A stretch of 64,000 bases of DNA from Grammothele lineata (Eukaryota; Basidiomycota; Agaricomycetes; Polyporales; Polyporaceae), in contig NDFF03000033.1 in the NCBI GenBank assembly GCA_002150815.3, positions 186,001 through 250,000 of the forward strand. Direction: 5' to 3'. The notes beneath the pieces are model-generated. The model was given only the letters and a program-made list of their open reading frames with translations. It ran no database searches and was not told the DNA's origin. Position numbers and translations under genes: made by a program. Positions 22,799-34,935 of the stretch are shown here, piece after piece; position 1 is the first letter of the stretch, and every line of letters starts with the position of its first letter.

Positions 22799-24330
22799 AT
22801 GGACTTGCACTCTCTCCCCTCCCGGCCTGGACAGCCCTCTCGCCTCAACCCCGCTCGCCTCGACATCGCCGCGCTACACGTTCCTCCATCGCCCTCGTCA
22901 TCAAGGCCGATGCCCGCGCAACCCCATCGCTTTGCCCACATACAGGAGGTCGTGTACGATGAGAAGAAGACGGGCTCTGTCCAGCCCGAGGACGCGTCCA
23001 GGAGGCCTTCGGGCCCTGCACGGGCCATGTCGCCGATTGCTGGTCCTTCGTATTCGCGCACGCCGGTAGCATCACCCGTCTCTTCGATCCCGCCTTGGAT
23101 TCGGTCGCAACGCCCACACCATCCCCGTCCTTCGCCTCTCCATCCGCCATTCTCTCCCGCACCCTGCCCTATCGCTTCAAGCTGGCCATCTTCCAACTCT
23201 GTCTCTTCTGCGCCGTTGTCATCGTCGCAGCCCTCACCATATACTCGTCCCCGTGGCCTACGCATAGCCAACCTAATCAAACCTTGGATTCCTATAATCT
23301 TGTACGTGTTGACGACACTCGGCTTCCTCGTTGCCGTTAGTTTTTGGAAAGTCGAGGTCTTCCAAGGTGCGTCTAATATAACGCTCGCTGTCAATGTTAC
23401 AGGCTGTTCACACAGCTTGTGTTACGCCACCATGGACAGGTCTAGATGAACTATCGCGTTGGCTCAAGTCCGACACATACCTCGGTTACGCAGTGATATT
23501 CACGCTCATTTTCATCACTACCTTCCGTAAGTGTTGACCGGTCTACGATCATTCGAAGCGCACATCACGAATTTTAATACTGACGACTACGCGAATCCGC
23601 AGCCCCCGTCCCACTATACTCAACACTCATTATCCTGTCCGGCTACACCTTCGGACCATGGACTGGCGCAATCATCTCGTACTGGGCCTCCCTTGCGGGC
23701 GCGCTTGTCGTGTTCACCCTCTCCCGGACGTTCTTCCGCGCGAGCATCTCCCGCTGGCTTTCCTGCACAGTGTGGGTTAAGCGCGTCGTCCGAGCGATCG
23801 AGAACAATCCGAAACTTCTGTTCCTGATCCGCCTCGCCCCCTACCCCTACAACGTTATGAACTGCCTCCTTGCTGCGTCACCAAGTCTCACGCTCCGAAC
23901 ATACATCCTCTGCACTGCGCTATCGCTCCCGAAGCTGATCATCCACACCAGCATCGGTAGCTCAATCCATTCCTTCGCCGAGTACCACGTGAAGCGCCCC
24001 GGGGGTGAGGCCGCCGAGGACGACGAAGGCAGTGCTCTCTCCCACTACTCGACCATCGCCGGCATCGTCCTCTGTCTTGCCATCTTCGTCTACCTCTCGT
24101 ACATCACCCGCAAGGCTGTTGATGAGGAGCTCCAAGACGAGGACGCGATGGAGGCCGCCTACTCCGAGGAGCGTGTCGCTTTCCTCGCTGACGAGGATGT
24201 CGAAGCCATAGCCGAGGCTCCTCAAGCCTCGATCGAAATCCGGCAGGTGCCTACGCGCGGAGATGCGCTCACACCTGTCAGTTTCGTAGTCCCAGATACG
24301 TCTGTCGTCCCCGGACGCTCGGACGTTTGA
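22799..24330 (+). CDS. TVP38/TMEM64 (DedA/SNARE-associated) membrane protein
   Basis: Three exons, 22799-23366, 23416-23526 and 23603-24330; 468 aa. The first 160 residues are a Pro/Ser-rich cytosolic region. Membrane segments start at IPIILYVLTTLGFLVAVSF. The VTT domain follows, with the re-entrant motif SGYTFGPWTGAIISYWASL, the loop FLIRLAPYPYNVMNCLLA and the segment IAGIVLCLAIFVYLSYI. Family members are Golgi/ER phospholipid scramblase-like proteins. The tail is acidic. The second acceptor must be CACAG at 23411-23415, because the nearby upstream TACAG gives an early stop. An A/T-rich TATA-like site lies near 22609. Confidence 0.85.
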
Positions 24331-27300
24331 TCCATGTCTGTGACTTCGTGCACTGCATGTGTCCTCACTCCCTCCCATCCTCCACCCCTCACATGCATTC
24401 CTTCTTCCCGCTCTATTTTCGTCTTCGTCTTCGTTGAGCCTTTTTGCTTTCTCCGTGCACGGCACGATGATTTCTCTTGAAGTAAAGAAGTCAAGGTTTA
24501 CTTAACATATACTGTGTATATATTCTGTCCGTCGCCTACACCCACCCTCGCTCGCGCGCGGACGCTGTACCAAAAGTGTTAGATAGTGTACACTCCAGCC
24601 CGGATCCTCCCCCTTCTTTCGGCACATACGGACGTTGTCTTGTTCTGGGAGTAATACTGGCCCTTAGTAGTAGCTAGAAATGCTTTTCTTTCATTCGTTC
24701 TTGGCAACCACGAGGGTACGATACATATACATATCTGGGGGCCGGAAGCAGCCTCGGAGACGTCATGCGCGCGTGTACGTTGTGTGCCACGGTGCCCGTG
24801 AATCTGTCGATGCAGGCCGGCCGCCTACCTAGTCTGTTAGTGGTATTCACTCGCTTACTGCTGCTGCTTGTCGAATTTTAGCTCGCGCATCCTTTCGTCA
24901 CAGGTCAGAAGACGATTGAATTCTGGTCTGGTGTTACGCTTCAAAACCAACTCTATGCCCCTCAGTCGCAGTGCTGTCGTCGGCGGTCGCAGACGTAGGC
25001 TGCGGAGAATGATCGGAAGGTGAGTGTCACATGTCATGCGGCCCGCCATGCCGTACATGGCGCATTGTAACTGCGCACGCACCTTGCAACAAATGCCCGA
25101 GAAGACCGTGTTTCTGGTAGCTCTCTGCCTTTACTTAGCGGCCTCCGTTGCTGTCCTGCTGTAAGAGCACCGAAGGTTGCGCACCTAGTGACTGTGACCT
25201 GAACGTCTTACCGGAAGGCTCTGGCGCGAGAGGAGCCCTCGTGAGGAGTCGTAACGTGCCGAGTCGTCCCGGGTAGCAATGGTCAAGATGGGACCCAACG
25301 CGAGGGTACGGACGGTTTGGCCCGAGAGGGTTTAGTAGAGGGATGAGACCGTTGAGACGGGGGCCGCCTCAAGGCCTAAAGATACTAGTGCGGCACGTGT
25401 GCAACGTTAGGGTGGACAGGGTCGCTGATCAGTCCGAATCACTGCATGGACTATGTCGAACGATATGAGCGCCGATATGGATGGGAGGCATGGACGTGGC
25501 TACGTCGCGCGTCCGACCCTGCCGGGGGAGAGCACTGACTGGAATTGAGTACAAGATTCACGTCTGTATTCGAGGTCCACCCGGCGTCGTTGGCTGCGGA
25601 AACGACTGTGCACTGCGTGATTGAGCTCAAGCCTTGGTCCTTGGGCCCGCCGGGAGTGGTCAAATTTTGAGCACGGAAGGGGCCATTGAACCTTCGATCG
25701 AGCGGGGAAGAGTCAGAAGATGCACGATGCTTTGCCAGACGGGACTTCTGGCTATAGCAGTGTGGCCGTAGAAAATACCGGTATTAATATTGGAGAAGGG
25801 GCTACTAGGCTTGTCCGCTTCTTACGTGAATCCTCAGGGCAGTACTAGGATAGGAATATGAGGTCGGGAGGGGCGCGGCTCCGTCTGGACGGCGAGCAGG
25901 GTGCACAAGGGTGACGCTGCGATCAGGCCACCCCAAAGACATATCTCGAGATCCTGCAACATAGCTCCGACGGACACCGAGGGTTTCGGCGGAATACGTA
26001 CTGTGAAGAGACGGAAGTCAGGGTCGTGCGACCTGAAGGGCACCGCGGATATCGGGAGCACAAGCACACTCACAGCAGGTGATTTGTAGGTGTGTCACGA
26101 CGCGACCTGAACTAGCAGAGCTTGAAGCTTTGAAGGGTGACATCGAGCGTTTGGGCGATCCAGTAACGTGACACCAGTCCTTCATAGGATATACATCCCA
26201 GACCTGAACACTCCAGCATCCCCCACTGAAGCAATAAGCCAAGCAAGAGGAGTGCTCCCGAGGGCTACCTTCCTCGGAGGAAGCCCCACAAGCTACTGCA
26301 GCCGCAGCCCGCCGCGGGGTAAGACATCTGACAAGTCCCATCCAACCCTCGTACCGGCCGCAATTGAACGAGGGGTCATAGAGTGGAGAAAAAGCGTCGG
26401 ACGCAACACGGGTGTGTGTGTGCTGACACCTGGCCACGCATAACGAGAGCCCCGGCCGATACGGCGGAGTGGTAAGTTTAGACGACCCATGGGCTTTGCG
26501 GGGGTTTGGCGGGCGAACGCCGGCCATGTGGGGTCGACGCACATGGCGCATCCGGCTATTCGTTCCCTGTGTCTGCGGCGGCCACGTAAGTTGTGCGCAC
26601 AGGTCCGCTAAGGCGGAAGGAGAGAAGGGGGACGGCGTCGCGCCGCGAAGCAGTCGCTCGTCGGGTGGAGGCGCTATGACGCATTGACATAAGCTTCGTG
26701 TCTGAGCGGGGCGGGGAAGGGCAAAGTCACAGCGAAACAGAAGCAGAAGCACGCGGAAGAGACGGCTCACCGGGAAGGGGGAAGAAAGGGGGTATGACAC
26801 AGATAAGCGACGCGCGGGAGATCTTCTGGATGCCAGCAGCTCTGCGAGACTCACGAAGCTGGAGGCGTGACGAATACGATTGGAGATTGTACGGAAATGG
26901 AGTGAACGAACCTATCCGACTCAATCTGCAACCTCCAAAATAGGAGCTATGGGCTGGAATGCTCCTTTACGCGTGTAGTGCGGCTAGCGACTCGGGATCC
27001 AGGACCCGGACAAGGCACGTCGATATTCAGTGGAAGGCACCAGGAATCCAACGTCGCGCCCGTCGGACTCTTGCCTGGGAAGACAGACTCAGCGTTGTGT
27101 ATATTAATATGCTTGGGTCAATGCGTTACGTATGTTCGAAGGGAATCCCGCCTGGTACCACCTTTGGAAGCCGGTATGTAGAGAAGATGATGGAGAGAGG
27201 TGTAGACTTCATTACTTGAAGTTCTGTGAGAACCGATCGCCCTTCCCGAGAACACATGTGTCTCTCATCCACGGGTTCACGCGGGACTGTCTGATAGGCT

Positions 27301-27567
27301 TTCTTGTATGTGACCATCTCATGCTCGGCGGCGTGGGCCCCGTGTGATGGGCACTGGTGGCTTAGCGGCGACTGGAGATGGTAGTGAAGATGGCTACGAC
27401 GATCAGTAGGCGAGCGCGTGGTAGACATACGCACCGGTTGGAGATTGTGGTCTGGGGGTCGCACTACTGTTGAAGTATGTATCGCACGCGAGATGACTCT
27501 ATTCATACATTGTATTTCCTTCGTCTTGGGCCCACGCACTCCACAATTAGGCAGCTCGTGATTATAC
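24331..27567. other. Second gene-poor region, no gene supported
   Basis: 3.2 kb between the TVP38 and Rdx genes. ORFs such as 26018-26854 (-, 278 codons), 24855-25082 (-, 75) and 26698-26943 (+, 81) lack domains, plausible splice partners or coding character. Decayed mobile DNA, a lost gene or a non-coding transcript are all possible. Confidence 0.4.
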
Positions 27568-28209
27568 TCATTTATCCGAATGTCCCAGGGACTTGCCGGG
27601 CTGTATGTGGTCCCGTATGCGCTGCTTCTGCAAATGAGGGTACATCGGAATCAGACGGCTTTGTCTAGTAAGGTCGAACTGATCGATGTATGTGATGTGT
27701 ACTCACAAGCACCTTGAGCTCGGGAAACCCGCCTTCAACCTTTCGGTCCCACACGAGAGTAGGAGGTTTGTTGTAAAGATGCAGCCATACACGAAATCGC
27801 CCCCCTGTATCATCAGAGTTTAGAGGCATGATCGTGATGGATCTGATCGCAGGAGTGGGGAAGGTGAGGAAGAGCTCTGTGGACACCCATGTTGCTCTGT
27901 GGATCCTGTGCCGATAGGAAACCGGGCGTGAGGACCTGGGTAGTGAACGCCACATCGATTCATACGCACCAGCGGCACTTGAATGATAAGTGCATGAGTA
28001 CCGTATTTCATTTGTGATGGTAGAAGTTGCGAACTTACTCGATCACAGAACTCGATGGTGATGCTGGGAGCAATGGTAGGCGATGGTGGAATAAAAGTCG
28101 TTGGGTCTAGCGGATTCTGCTGGGGAGCAGGTGTTGGTTCAGATGGCGCAGGCGAAGAAGTGTTCTTTTCAATGTCAGCACCGCATTCCTCGCAAGCTGC
28201 TGTCTCCAT
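27568..28209 (-). CDS. Rdx-family (SelW/SelH-like) thioredoxin-fold protein with CxxC
   Basis: Four exons on the minus strand: 28209-28039, 27977-27970 (8 nt), 27905-27707 and 27627-27568; 145 aa. The Rdx core begins ITIEFCDRCRW, and Cys55 and Cys58 form the CxxC motif; no in-frame TGA occurs, so this is a cysteine rather than selenocysteine form. It continues ATWVSTELFLTFP, SITIMPLNSDDTGGRFRVWL and VWDRKVEGGFPELKVL, and ends KQRIRDHIQPGKSLGH. The first 45 residues are an extension with its own CEEC pair. The family is redox-active; the partner is unknown. The 8-nt exon TGCCGCTG encodes the second Cys plus Arg and two bases of Trp, and has AAG| and |GTGCGT borders. The gene is divergent from Pch2. 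Confidence 0.9.
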
Positions 28210-28517
28210 GGCGGTTCGTCACAAGGTGTCCGGGACTGTAGATGACGGAGGGCTGTTTCCTAGGGTGGAGACTCTAATCTTGGGTTAGATGGCGTAAGCA
28301 AGACGGTCACGTGGTCGTGACGCGCGAAAGAGTGGCACGCGTGAAGGTCGTGGCCACATACGCGTCTTGCTTTCATCCACCACGATTCCCTTGACCACTT
28401 CGGTTTGGACCCTCGCGCGCTGACATTCAACAAGACAAGGTTTGAAGATTTGCTCGAAGACCCCGCTGTCAATACTGTAAAGCAACCAAAATGCAGCAGG
28501 AGCAAGACTTCGCTAGT
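28210..28517. promoter_or_regulatory. Shared promoter region, Rdx gene and Pch2
   Basis: 308 bp between the two divergent start codons. It must hold the upstream elements of both genes. No clear TATA box is seen; a minus ORF covering it is a shadow. Confidence 0.4.
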
Positions 28518-30374
28518 ATGACCCTTGTATCGGAGCATACACCCATTATTTGGCCAGTTCATAGTACGCCCAGATGCTATTTATACACAATATTTACGGT
28601 GCTAACATGACTATGCGTAGTTGAAGTGCGCCTGTCTCCCAATACCACATCGCGATTCGACACCATCCGCAATGCCGTCCATGCATTCGTAACTACATCT
28701 ATGTCCGACATCTTCCTGCCATCGGTCATTGAAGGTTGGGAGGATATACCGCTTCTAAAATCTGCAGTGGAAAAAATATCGGCCTCTGAGTGTCCGTGTC
28801 CGACGTCGTATCTGCCTATCGAACAAACAGATCTCCAGATCCACGTCTACCAGCCGAACGAGGCGGACGCTCTTGAAGAGCTCGCGAGTGGAGGGCGCGG
28901 TGAAGATGAACAAGTCATAGCTGCCAGCTCGTGCGAGCTACCCAGCATGCTCTGGGAAGGTTTATGGGATAGCCTGATCTACTCAGACGACATTAAATCC
29001 AAGTTGCTCGACTACATCTACTCCACCGTGGTGTTTTCTGATGCTGATGTGGATTGTGAGTTGAAGATCAGTCCATGATGCCGTATTTATCAAGAACTAA
29101 AGATATCCTCAGTCAATGTGGTTTCGTGGAACCGCGTAGTGTTGCTTCATGGCCCTCCCGGAACAGGAAAGACATCTTTGTGCAGAGCACTGGCTCAGAA
29201 ACTCTCTATCCGTCTCTCGCATCGGTATGGTATTCCACCAATTTGACCCTTCCTTGGCTTTGAATCTTGTGTTTTAGATATTCCCACTCAAGGTTGCTGG
29301 AAATCAACTCTCACTCCTTGTTTTCGAGATGGTTCTCCGAATCAGGAAAGCTCGTTCAAAAGTTGTTTAGCAGCATCATGGAAATGGTAGAAGATGATGA
29401 TACGTTCGTATTCGTTCTGATTGGTAAGTGGAACTTTACTCCAATGCTGTGGCTCGTGTCTTGACGTTCATGCACGATCAGACGAGGTAGAGTCTTTGAC
29501 CGCTGCACGCGCGGGTGCAATGGCTGGAACAGAGCCATCGGATGCTCTCCGTGTATGTGAGGACTTGAACACGGATAAGACGTAGGCTCATGGGACCATA
29601 ATCCAGGTCGTCAACGCCTTACTGACGCAACTGGATAAGCTGAAGCATAAGAAGAATTGTTTGGTCATGTCTACAAGCAACTTAGCCACTGCAATTGGCA
29701 CGTACGATTTAGTCAAATCACTGGCAACTACTAACAGAGTAGAATGACAGACTCCGCTTTCGTGGATCGTGCTGACATTATCCAATACGTTGACTTGCCT
29801 CCCTCAGCCGCCATATATGAGATATTGCGTGGGTGTTTGATTGAGCTAATCAAGAAGGGAATCGTTGCAAACGTAGTACGGTTGTTGCTAGACCGTACAT
29901 CCCCTCTATACTAACGGCTTGTGCATAACAGGACGTACCTGGTCTTACCGAGGCGCAGATGCTAGAGCGAGGGGCGGACGTCTCCAACCTCAGCTTGACT
30001 GCTGCGGGTAGCAGCGACGAAGCCCAGACCGCCCGAGAGCGCTCCAAGCTCGTCGCACTGCGTATGTTGAAGTTGGCGCAGGAGTGCAGGGTGACTAATT
30101 ATTTCACCGTTTGATATACCTATCTGAATGTTTTGTACAGGATCAGGAGATGTCTGGTCGTTCTCTTCGCCGGTTGCCAGTACTCGCTCACGCACGTTAC
30201 ATTGGCACATTACACGCGTCAGGACCGCGTGTGACGCCTGTCAATGGCGCATCGAAGAAGATGCGTAGTGGGTCTGGTACTAGGTCAGCAACAGCTTCAG
30301 TGGAGGTGTGGCTGGATGCCATGGCACGCGTTGTACAGACGCAGAGGCAAGAGCGCGATCGTCTGCAGAAGTAG
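28518..30374 (+). CDS. PCH2: Pachytene checkpoint AAA+ ATPase Pch2/TRIP13
   Basis: Nine exons: 28518-28563, 28621-29055, 29113-29224, 29278-29423, 29482-29552, 29607-29697, 29751-29872, 29932-30090 and 30141-30374; 471 aa. Walker A GPPGTGKT is at about residues 174-181 and Walker B (FVFVLIDE) at 241-248. Sensor 1 and the arginine region follow ([19 protein letters not shown]). The N-terminal part ([12 protein letters not shown], then [11 protein letters not shown]) is the usual substrate-handling domain. Pch2 remodels HORMA proteins such as Hop1 and Mad2 in meiosis and the spindle checkpoint. The short first exon, in ATG ACC CTT frame, is inferred from phase and from the expected N-terminus. 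Intron 6 appears to start with GC rather than GT. Confidence 0.88.
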
Positions 30375-30723
30375 TTCAATTCGTCGTACCGATGGAATAC
30401 TATTATTTACCAGAAGTCTGATCTTTTCTGTATTGTGTGCCGATCCTGCAACACGTACAAGGATTGTGCTTAAAACGCCGACGTATGATGTACACGCCGG
30501 ACGAACGTGACGCGGATCCAAGCTGTTCCATTATGCCTTGAATGTATCATGAGCGACGTACGTGTTCCAGGGGAGGCGCTTACACGAGCGCGTGAACAAC
30601 GCATGATTGCCAGCTGCGCTATGCAATAACCCCCGATCCCCACTTGCCGTCATTTCTGTTTCTTCGCCTCTTCTTCTCTCTTTACGGGCAGCCGCCTGTG
30701 GTTGAAGACGCCTGTGAAGCGAA

Positions 30724-31994
30724 ATGGCCTACGTGCAAATCGAGTCTGATGATGTACGTGTAATACGGAGTGCAACGCTACATGGTACTCTCCTATTGAC
30801 GTCACCTTTTGTCGCCTTAGCGGATGGAGGAGGGCCCCGAGAGGCTGCAATTTCAATGTACGACTGTCAGCAGATATCTGGTGGTGTCAATGTCTCAACA
30901 GGAATCCATCACTTGCAGCTTTCCTCAGTACGGATGCTCGCGCAGCGAATCAAGGAAGCACTGGAGCTCCATCCGCGGGTGCGCAAATGACAGACGTTGT
31001 TTACAGATTTACTAGGGCCAGCGATCACTAACGTAACCCTGTAGGATACTTTTCAGAAGGCCCTGCAAAGAATTCAGGTTTCTGGCAGCTGGAGTATTAC
31101 CAGCCGTATTTTGATGTTGACACTAAGACGGTGCGTACCTCCCTTTCTACTCGCCACACCTCTCCTGCAAGCTTCGCCTCCACATTCCCTTGTGTTACAA
31201 ACTGTATGCTCACCTACACGCTCTCCGTCCTCCATGAACTCTCCTCCTGTAGGTCCTACGCCGTTGCTACACCACTCTTCTCCCCCGCTCCCCGAACTAC
31301 CTATCCGCCCATCTTATGCCCAGCGCAGACCTCTATGGGCCCTTCTGGACATTAACAACTCTCATCTTTGCCCTCTTTGTTTTCTCCTCCCTCGCATCCT
31401 CCATTGCTGCCTATCTCTCCGACCCAGATGATTCCTCCGCGGCCGTGGTACTCGAGTACGATTTCGGCCTGCTATCGACCGCGGTCGCGCTCGTGTACAG
31501 CTACGGCATTGGAGTGCCTGTCCTCCTTTGGCTTGCGCTTCGGTACCTCGGCGTCGGAGAGTGGAGTGTCGTTGAGGCAGTTGCGGTCTGGGGGTACGGG
31601 CAGTTCATTTGGATTCCCGTCGCGGTGAGTGTCTTTACCCGATCTTGTCGCGCTCAGGCAGCGAGCTTGACATAATGCTCAGCTCTTGTGCGTTATCCCG
31701 GAACCCATCACTCGCTGGGCGTTGTGCGGCGTCGCCTTTGCTGTCTCCGGATGGTTCCTTACAGCCAACGTCTACCCTATCCTCGCAACGGTACGTTGCA
31801 AACATCTGCTGCACCGTGGCACGTCGGCATGTTGCTCACTTTCCATGGCACAGGCGGATGCGAAACCCGTACGGCTTATCATCATTCTCCTTGCAGCCAT
31901 GCACGCCGCCGTTGCGTTCTGCTTCAGGATCTTGTTCTTCAGTTACTATATCACCAAGTCGGAAGGGAAGGACCCCGTCGACGTTATCGGATGA
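30724..31994 (+). CDS. Yip1-domain Golgi membrane protein, YIPF1/YIPF2-like
   Basis: Seven exons: 30724-30753, 30821-30857, 30919-30978, 31045-31130, 31253-31624, 31683-31790 and 31854-31994; 277 aa. The cytosolic N-terminus carries the family signature SGFWQLEYYQPYFDVDT, followed by VLRRCYTTLLP. Five membrane segments follow, from WTLTTLIFALFVFSSLASSI to LIIILLAAMHAAVAFCFRIL. YIPF proteins bind Rab GTPases and act in ER-Golgi traffic. The small exons 2 and 3 were chosen because they give the expected FQSFLS sequence in frame. An alternative acceptor at TCAG 30927 would change the frame. Confidence 0.85.
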
Positions 31995-32337
31995 ATATTG
32001 TACGGCAGAAGGTACCGCGATGTAACTTATTGAGGCTCTGAATCCTACTTCCCATTCCGGCTAGCGTATTTTCGAGTTCGCCCATCTTTCAGGAGTCATG
32101 CGAGACATTCTTGTGGAGGTCGAGCCACTCCAAACAATCAGCTTGACTCCTAATGTGTGTATGCCTGCTGTGTTCCGTATGAACGACTCTGCAACTATTG
32201 CATATCACACGAACTTGGGGATTACTGGTAGCATTGTCGAATGTAGTACTGAGCCATGATACAATGAGTGGGGAGTTGCATGAGCCCGTCAGGAGATGCG
32301 GATAGCTTATCGAAAGCAATGTGCGGCTAAGATTCGC

Positions 32338-33539
32338 TCATAAGATCCGGAAACGTCTTGCAACGAAGTAGCCTATGCCAGCAAGCAAACCGCCGATGTG
32401 CCCTGCAGTATCTGTGCCAACGCGCTATGAACGCATAAGTATTTACTTTCAACCGCAAGATACATTTACACTTACATGCTGCTTCATGGCACTGTATCCG
32501 TCGTATAGGAACACTCCCGAGACAAGTAGCCATGCAGGCACAGGTAGTATACCATAGAGGTAGAACGTAGCTGTAGGCGCAACACAAGCGAAGAAGGATA
32601 AGACGGAGTATATGGCTCCACTAGCACCGAGGGATCCGGAGGCAGATGCCTGTGCGCTGGACAGGGTGTAGCTACGCCAGCCTATACCGGCAAGGCTGCT
32701 TACTAGACCACCTGTGAGAGGGGCGGCAGCGAGTTAGTCGGAGGGAAATCTCGGGGAACATGAACAAGCTCACCTCCTAGATAGAGGCAGAGGAAAGCAG
32801 TATTTCCCAAGATCCCAAGGACGGATGGGGCAACGAAGTAGAACGTAAACCCGTTGAAGAGAATGTGACCTACACTCTCATGCGAAAACGCTGAAGTGAT
32901 CAGGGTGTGCCTAGCCCGCATTGTACTGTTAGCAGGCGTGGCACGGAGTTCGCACTTAATGCTTACCATCTTCCCGCACGAAGATTCTCGATGCTAGCAA
33001 TGAAGTGCTGGGTCATCCAAATGTATGAAGACGGATCACGAGTACTTTGCTGCCAGGACGGCTGTCAGAAGCAACAGGAAGCTCAAATGTACAGACTCGC
33101 TCACAACTTTGACATATGCGTAATTCCAAGTCAGGAAGATAGCTCCGTTCAGACCGATAATTCCCCAGAAGATGTATGCCGATGGAATAGAATCCAGACG
33201 AGCCCGGAAACGCTGCCATGGATTTTGTGGCCCCATGCCCCCACCACCAGTCCCCATCCGGCCCCCGTTTGGTCGTGTCCGTCCATAGGCACCACTTCTA
33301 TGCGTAGCCTGTAAGACTCTGTCGAACGCTATACGCCAGATTGACTGGCCCTGCCATGGTGTTCGCGGTGGCAAGTGGCTTGGAGGTTCGTGAGGGAGCA
33401 CGGCGTTCAAGCTGGAGCCATGTCGTGCAGATGGGCAAAGTCGAGGATCCGCACGGGTTAAATTTCGTAGTGCGAGCGCGCTTGGGCAGGCGCGACGGCG
33501 GACGAGCAACGAGGAATATGAAAGGAGAGACTGGTTCAT
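32338..33539 (-). CDS. PCP1: Mitochondrial rhomboid intramembrane serine protease (Pcp1/PARL type)
   Basis: Five exons on the minus strand: 33539-33105, 33049-32967, 32910-32774, 32711-32476 and 32424-32338; 325 aa. The catalytic dyad is visible: Ser249 in GASGAIY and His306 in AGHIGG. The HESVGHILFNGF block is the conserved loop and helix before it. The N-terminus is Arg/Ser-rich and lacks acidic residues (MNQSLLSYSSLLVRRRACPS), as in a mitochondrial presequence. The extra N-terminal helix IFWGIIGLNGAIFLTW gives the 1+6 topology of PARL-type enzymes. Yeast Pcp1 cleaves Mgm1 and Ccp1 in the inner membrane. A donor slightly further downstream (GTACAT) would add four residues at the first junction. 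Confidence 0.9.
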
Positions 33540-33727
33540 GGTATGCCGGAACGCGACGCGTGACCCTAACCTCTTCTGCTCTACATGCCGGAGGTTGTTT
33601 GCCTTCGCTTGGCTAGAGCTTCGGAGGCCACGTGGATTTCTCGGGGATCCCGATCCGGCCTGGATGAGCAGACCTAGGCAGACCTCCACTCTCGTCTCTG
33701 CTCTCGACATCCCCTGAATTCGACACC
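33540..33727. promoter_or_regulatory. Shared promoter region, rhomboid and TRAPPC2
   Basis: 188 bp between divergent start codons. No TATA box is evident. The minus frame stays open through much of it, which explains a longer apparent rhomboid ORF. Confidence 0.4.
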
Positions 33728-34481
33728 ATGTCTCACCACCTCTTCCTGTTATCGCCCTCAGACACGCCGCTATATAGTCTCACGCACTACTCTTCGAAGC
33801 CCTCTCAAGCCACCGCATCACCTCTTGCCTCGAATCTTCCGAGCTGGTCAACGTCGGCGTTTGCAGGGACTCTCAATGCCTTGTCTGGCGCGACGGGAGC
33901 CAGCCAGGCGCATCATGGTCAGGGTGGGACTGTGAAGATTGGTGGCGGGCAAGATAGGCATGTTATTCAGATGATTGCAAACGCGAGTCTGGACGCCATC
34001 GAAGAGGTCATGCGCAAGGACAGCGTCATGTTCGTCGCATTTGTACTCTACGCGTCTCTGTACGCCTTGTTCATCCATATAAATACTAGGTATTTGAAGT
34101 CGGTGGATAAGTTTAACGAGTGGACTGTGTCCGCGTTCGTGACCCCCGGAAGTACGCCTCGTCCTGTCTCGACCCAGAGTGCACGACTGCCAACCCGCGA
34201 CGGGTGATTGATACTGACTGATTCGGCGGTGGCGCAGACATGAAGTTCGTGCTACTGCACGAGTCCCGTAACGACGACGGGATCAAAGCGTTTTTCAGTG
34301 ATGTCTGGGAGCTGTACGTCAAGGTAAGGAGTATCGCCTTCGTGTCAGGGTGTCCGGTGGGTCGGGGGCTAACGGCTGTGGTGGTCAGACGATGCTGAAC
34401 CCGTTCCACACGGCACACACGCCCATCCGGAGCACAGTCTTTGACGCGCGAGTGCGGGCGAGTGCAAAGAAGTACCTCTAG
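33728..34481 (+). CDS. TRAPP complex subunit 2 (sedlin/Trs20)
   Basis: Three exons, 33728-34151, 34238-34323 and 34389-34481; 200 aa. The longin-like fold of TRAPPC2 is recognised from [13 protein letters not shown] at the start, [18 protein letters not shown] in the middle and [18 protein letters not shown] followed by WELYVK and MLNPFHT near the end. The subunit is part of TRAPP, a Rab-activating complex in ER-Golgi traffic. At 200 aa it is longer than the usual 140-175. The excess lies in a Gly/Ser/His-rich insert of about 40 residues (roughly 35-80). Confidence 0.9.
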
Positions 34482-34829
34482 GCTGTGGCTGGGCAGACAA
34501 AAGAGCGTGGGGGCATGGACCGTGAGGGGTGATCAGGTGGTATTGTCTCGGATGGCCTCGAGAGCGGGGTCCTGTGTGATAGCGGATGCGTGGGCGGACG
34601 GACAGTCTGCGAGGGTCTGCGCCAGCGCAGCGCCATGTAGGATGGGTGCATATGTTAGCCGCATGCGCAGCGCGCATTGTAATCAATCTGGCGGGCTGAG
34701 ACACGTACGGACGAGGAGAGACGAGCGAGCGGCCCATGGCGCAGCCGGTGGAGAGGTGGCTACGGGAGCGCGCGCGGTGGCCGGGGTCCGGGTGCGATGG
34801 CGATACTGGTCGGACGGGCTGAGTGATAG

Positions 34830-34935
34830 TTGTCGTCTCTCCTCTCTCTCAGACCTCTTTGGTGGCTTTTCTCTCTTGTCTCTCTCTCTCTGGCTCGGTC
34901 TTCACCTTCTATCATATATATCGCTACCTCTTTAT
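34830..34935 (+). promoter_or_regulatory. Pyrimidine-rich tract and TATA-like box upstream of the Q-rich gene
   Basis: A long CT/TCTC tract (about 34835-34892) is followed by CATATATA at about 34913-34920. This arrangement is typical of core promoters of well-expressed fungal genes. A probable 5'-UTR intron lies downstream (donor GTGAGT at 35107, acceptor CTCAG ending 35204), ahead of the ATG at 35269. Confidence 0.5.

Noticed and set aside
26018..26854. 278-codon minus ORF
   Set aside because: No domain, odd Cys/Arg-rich composition, no spliceable neighbours.
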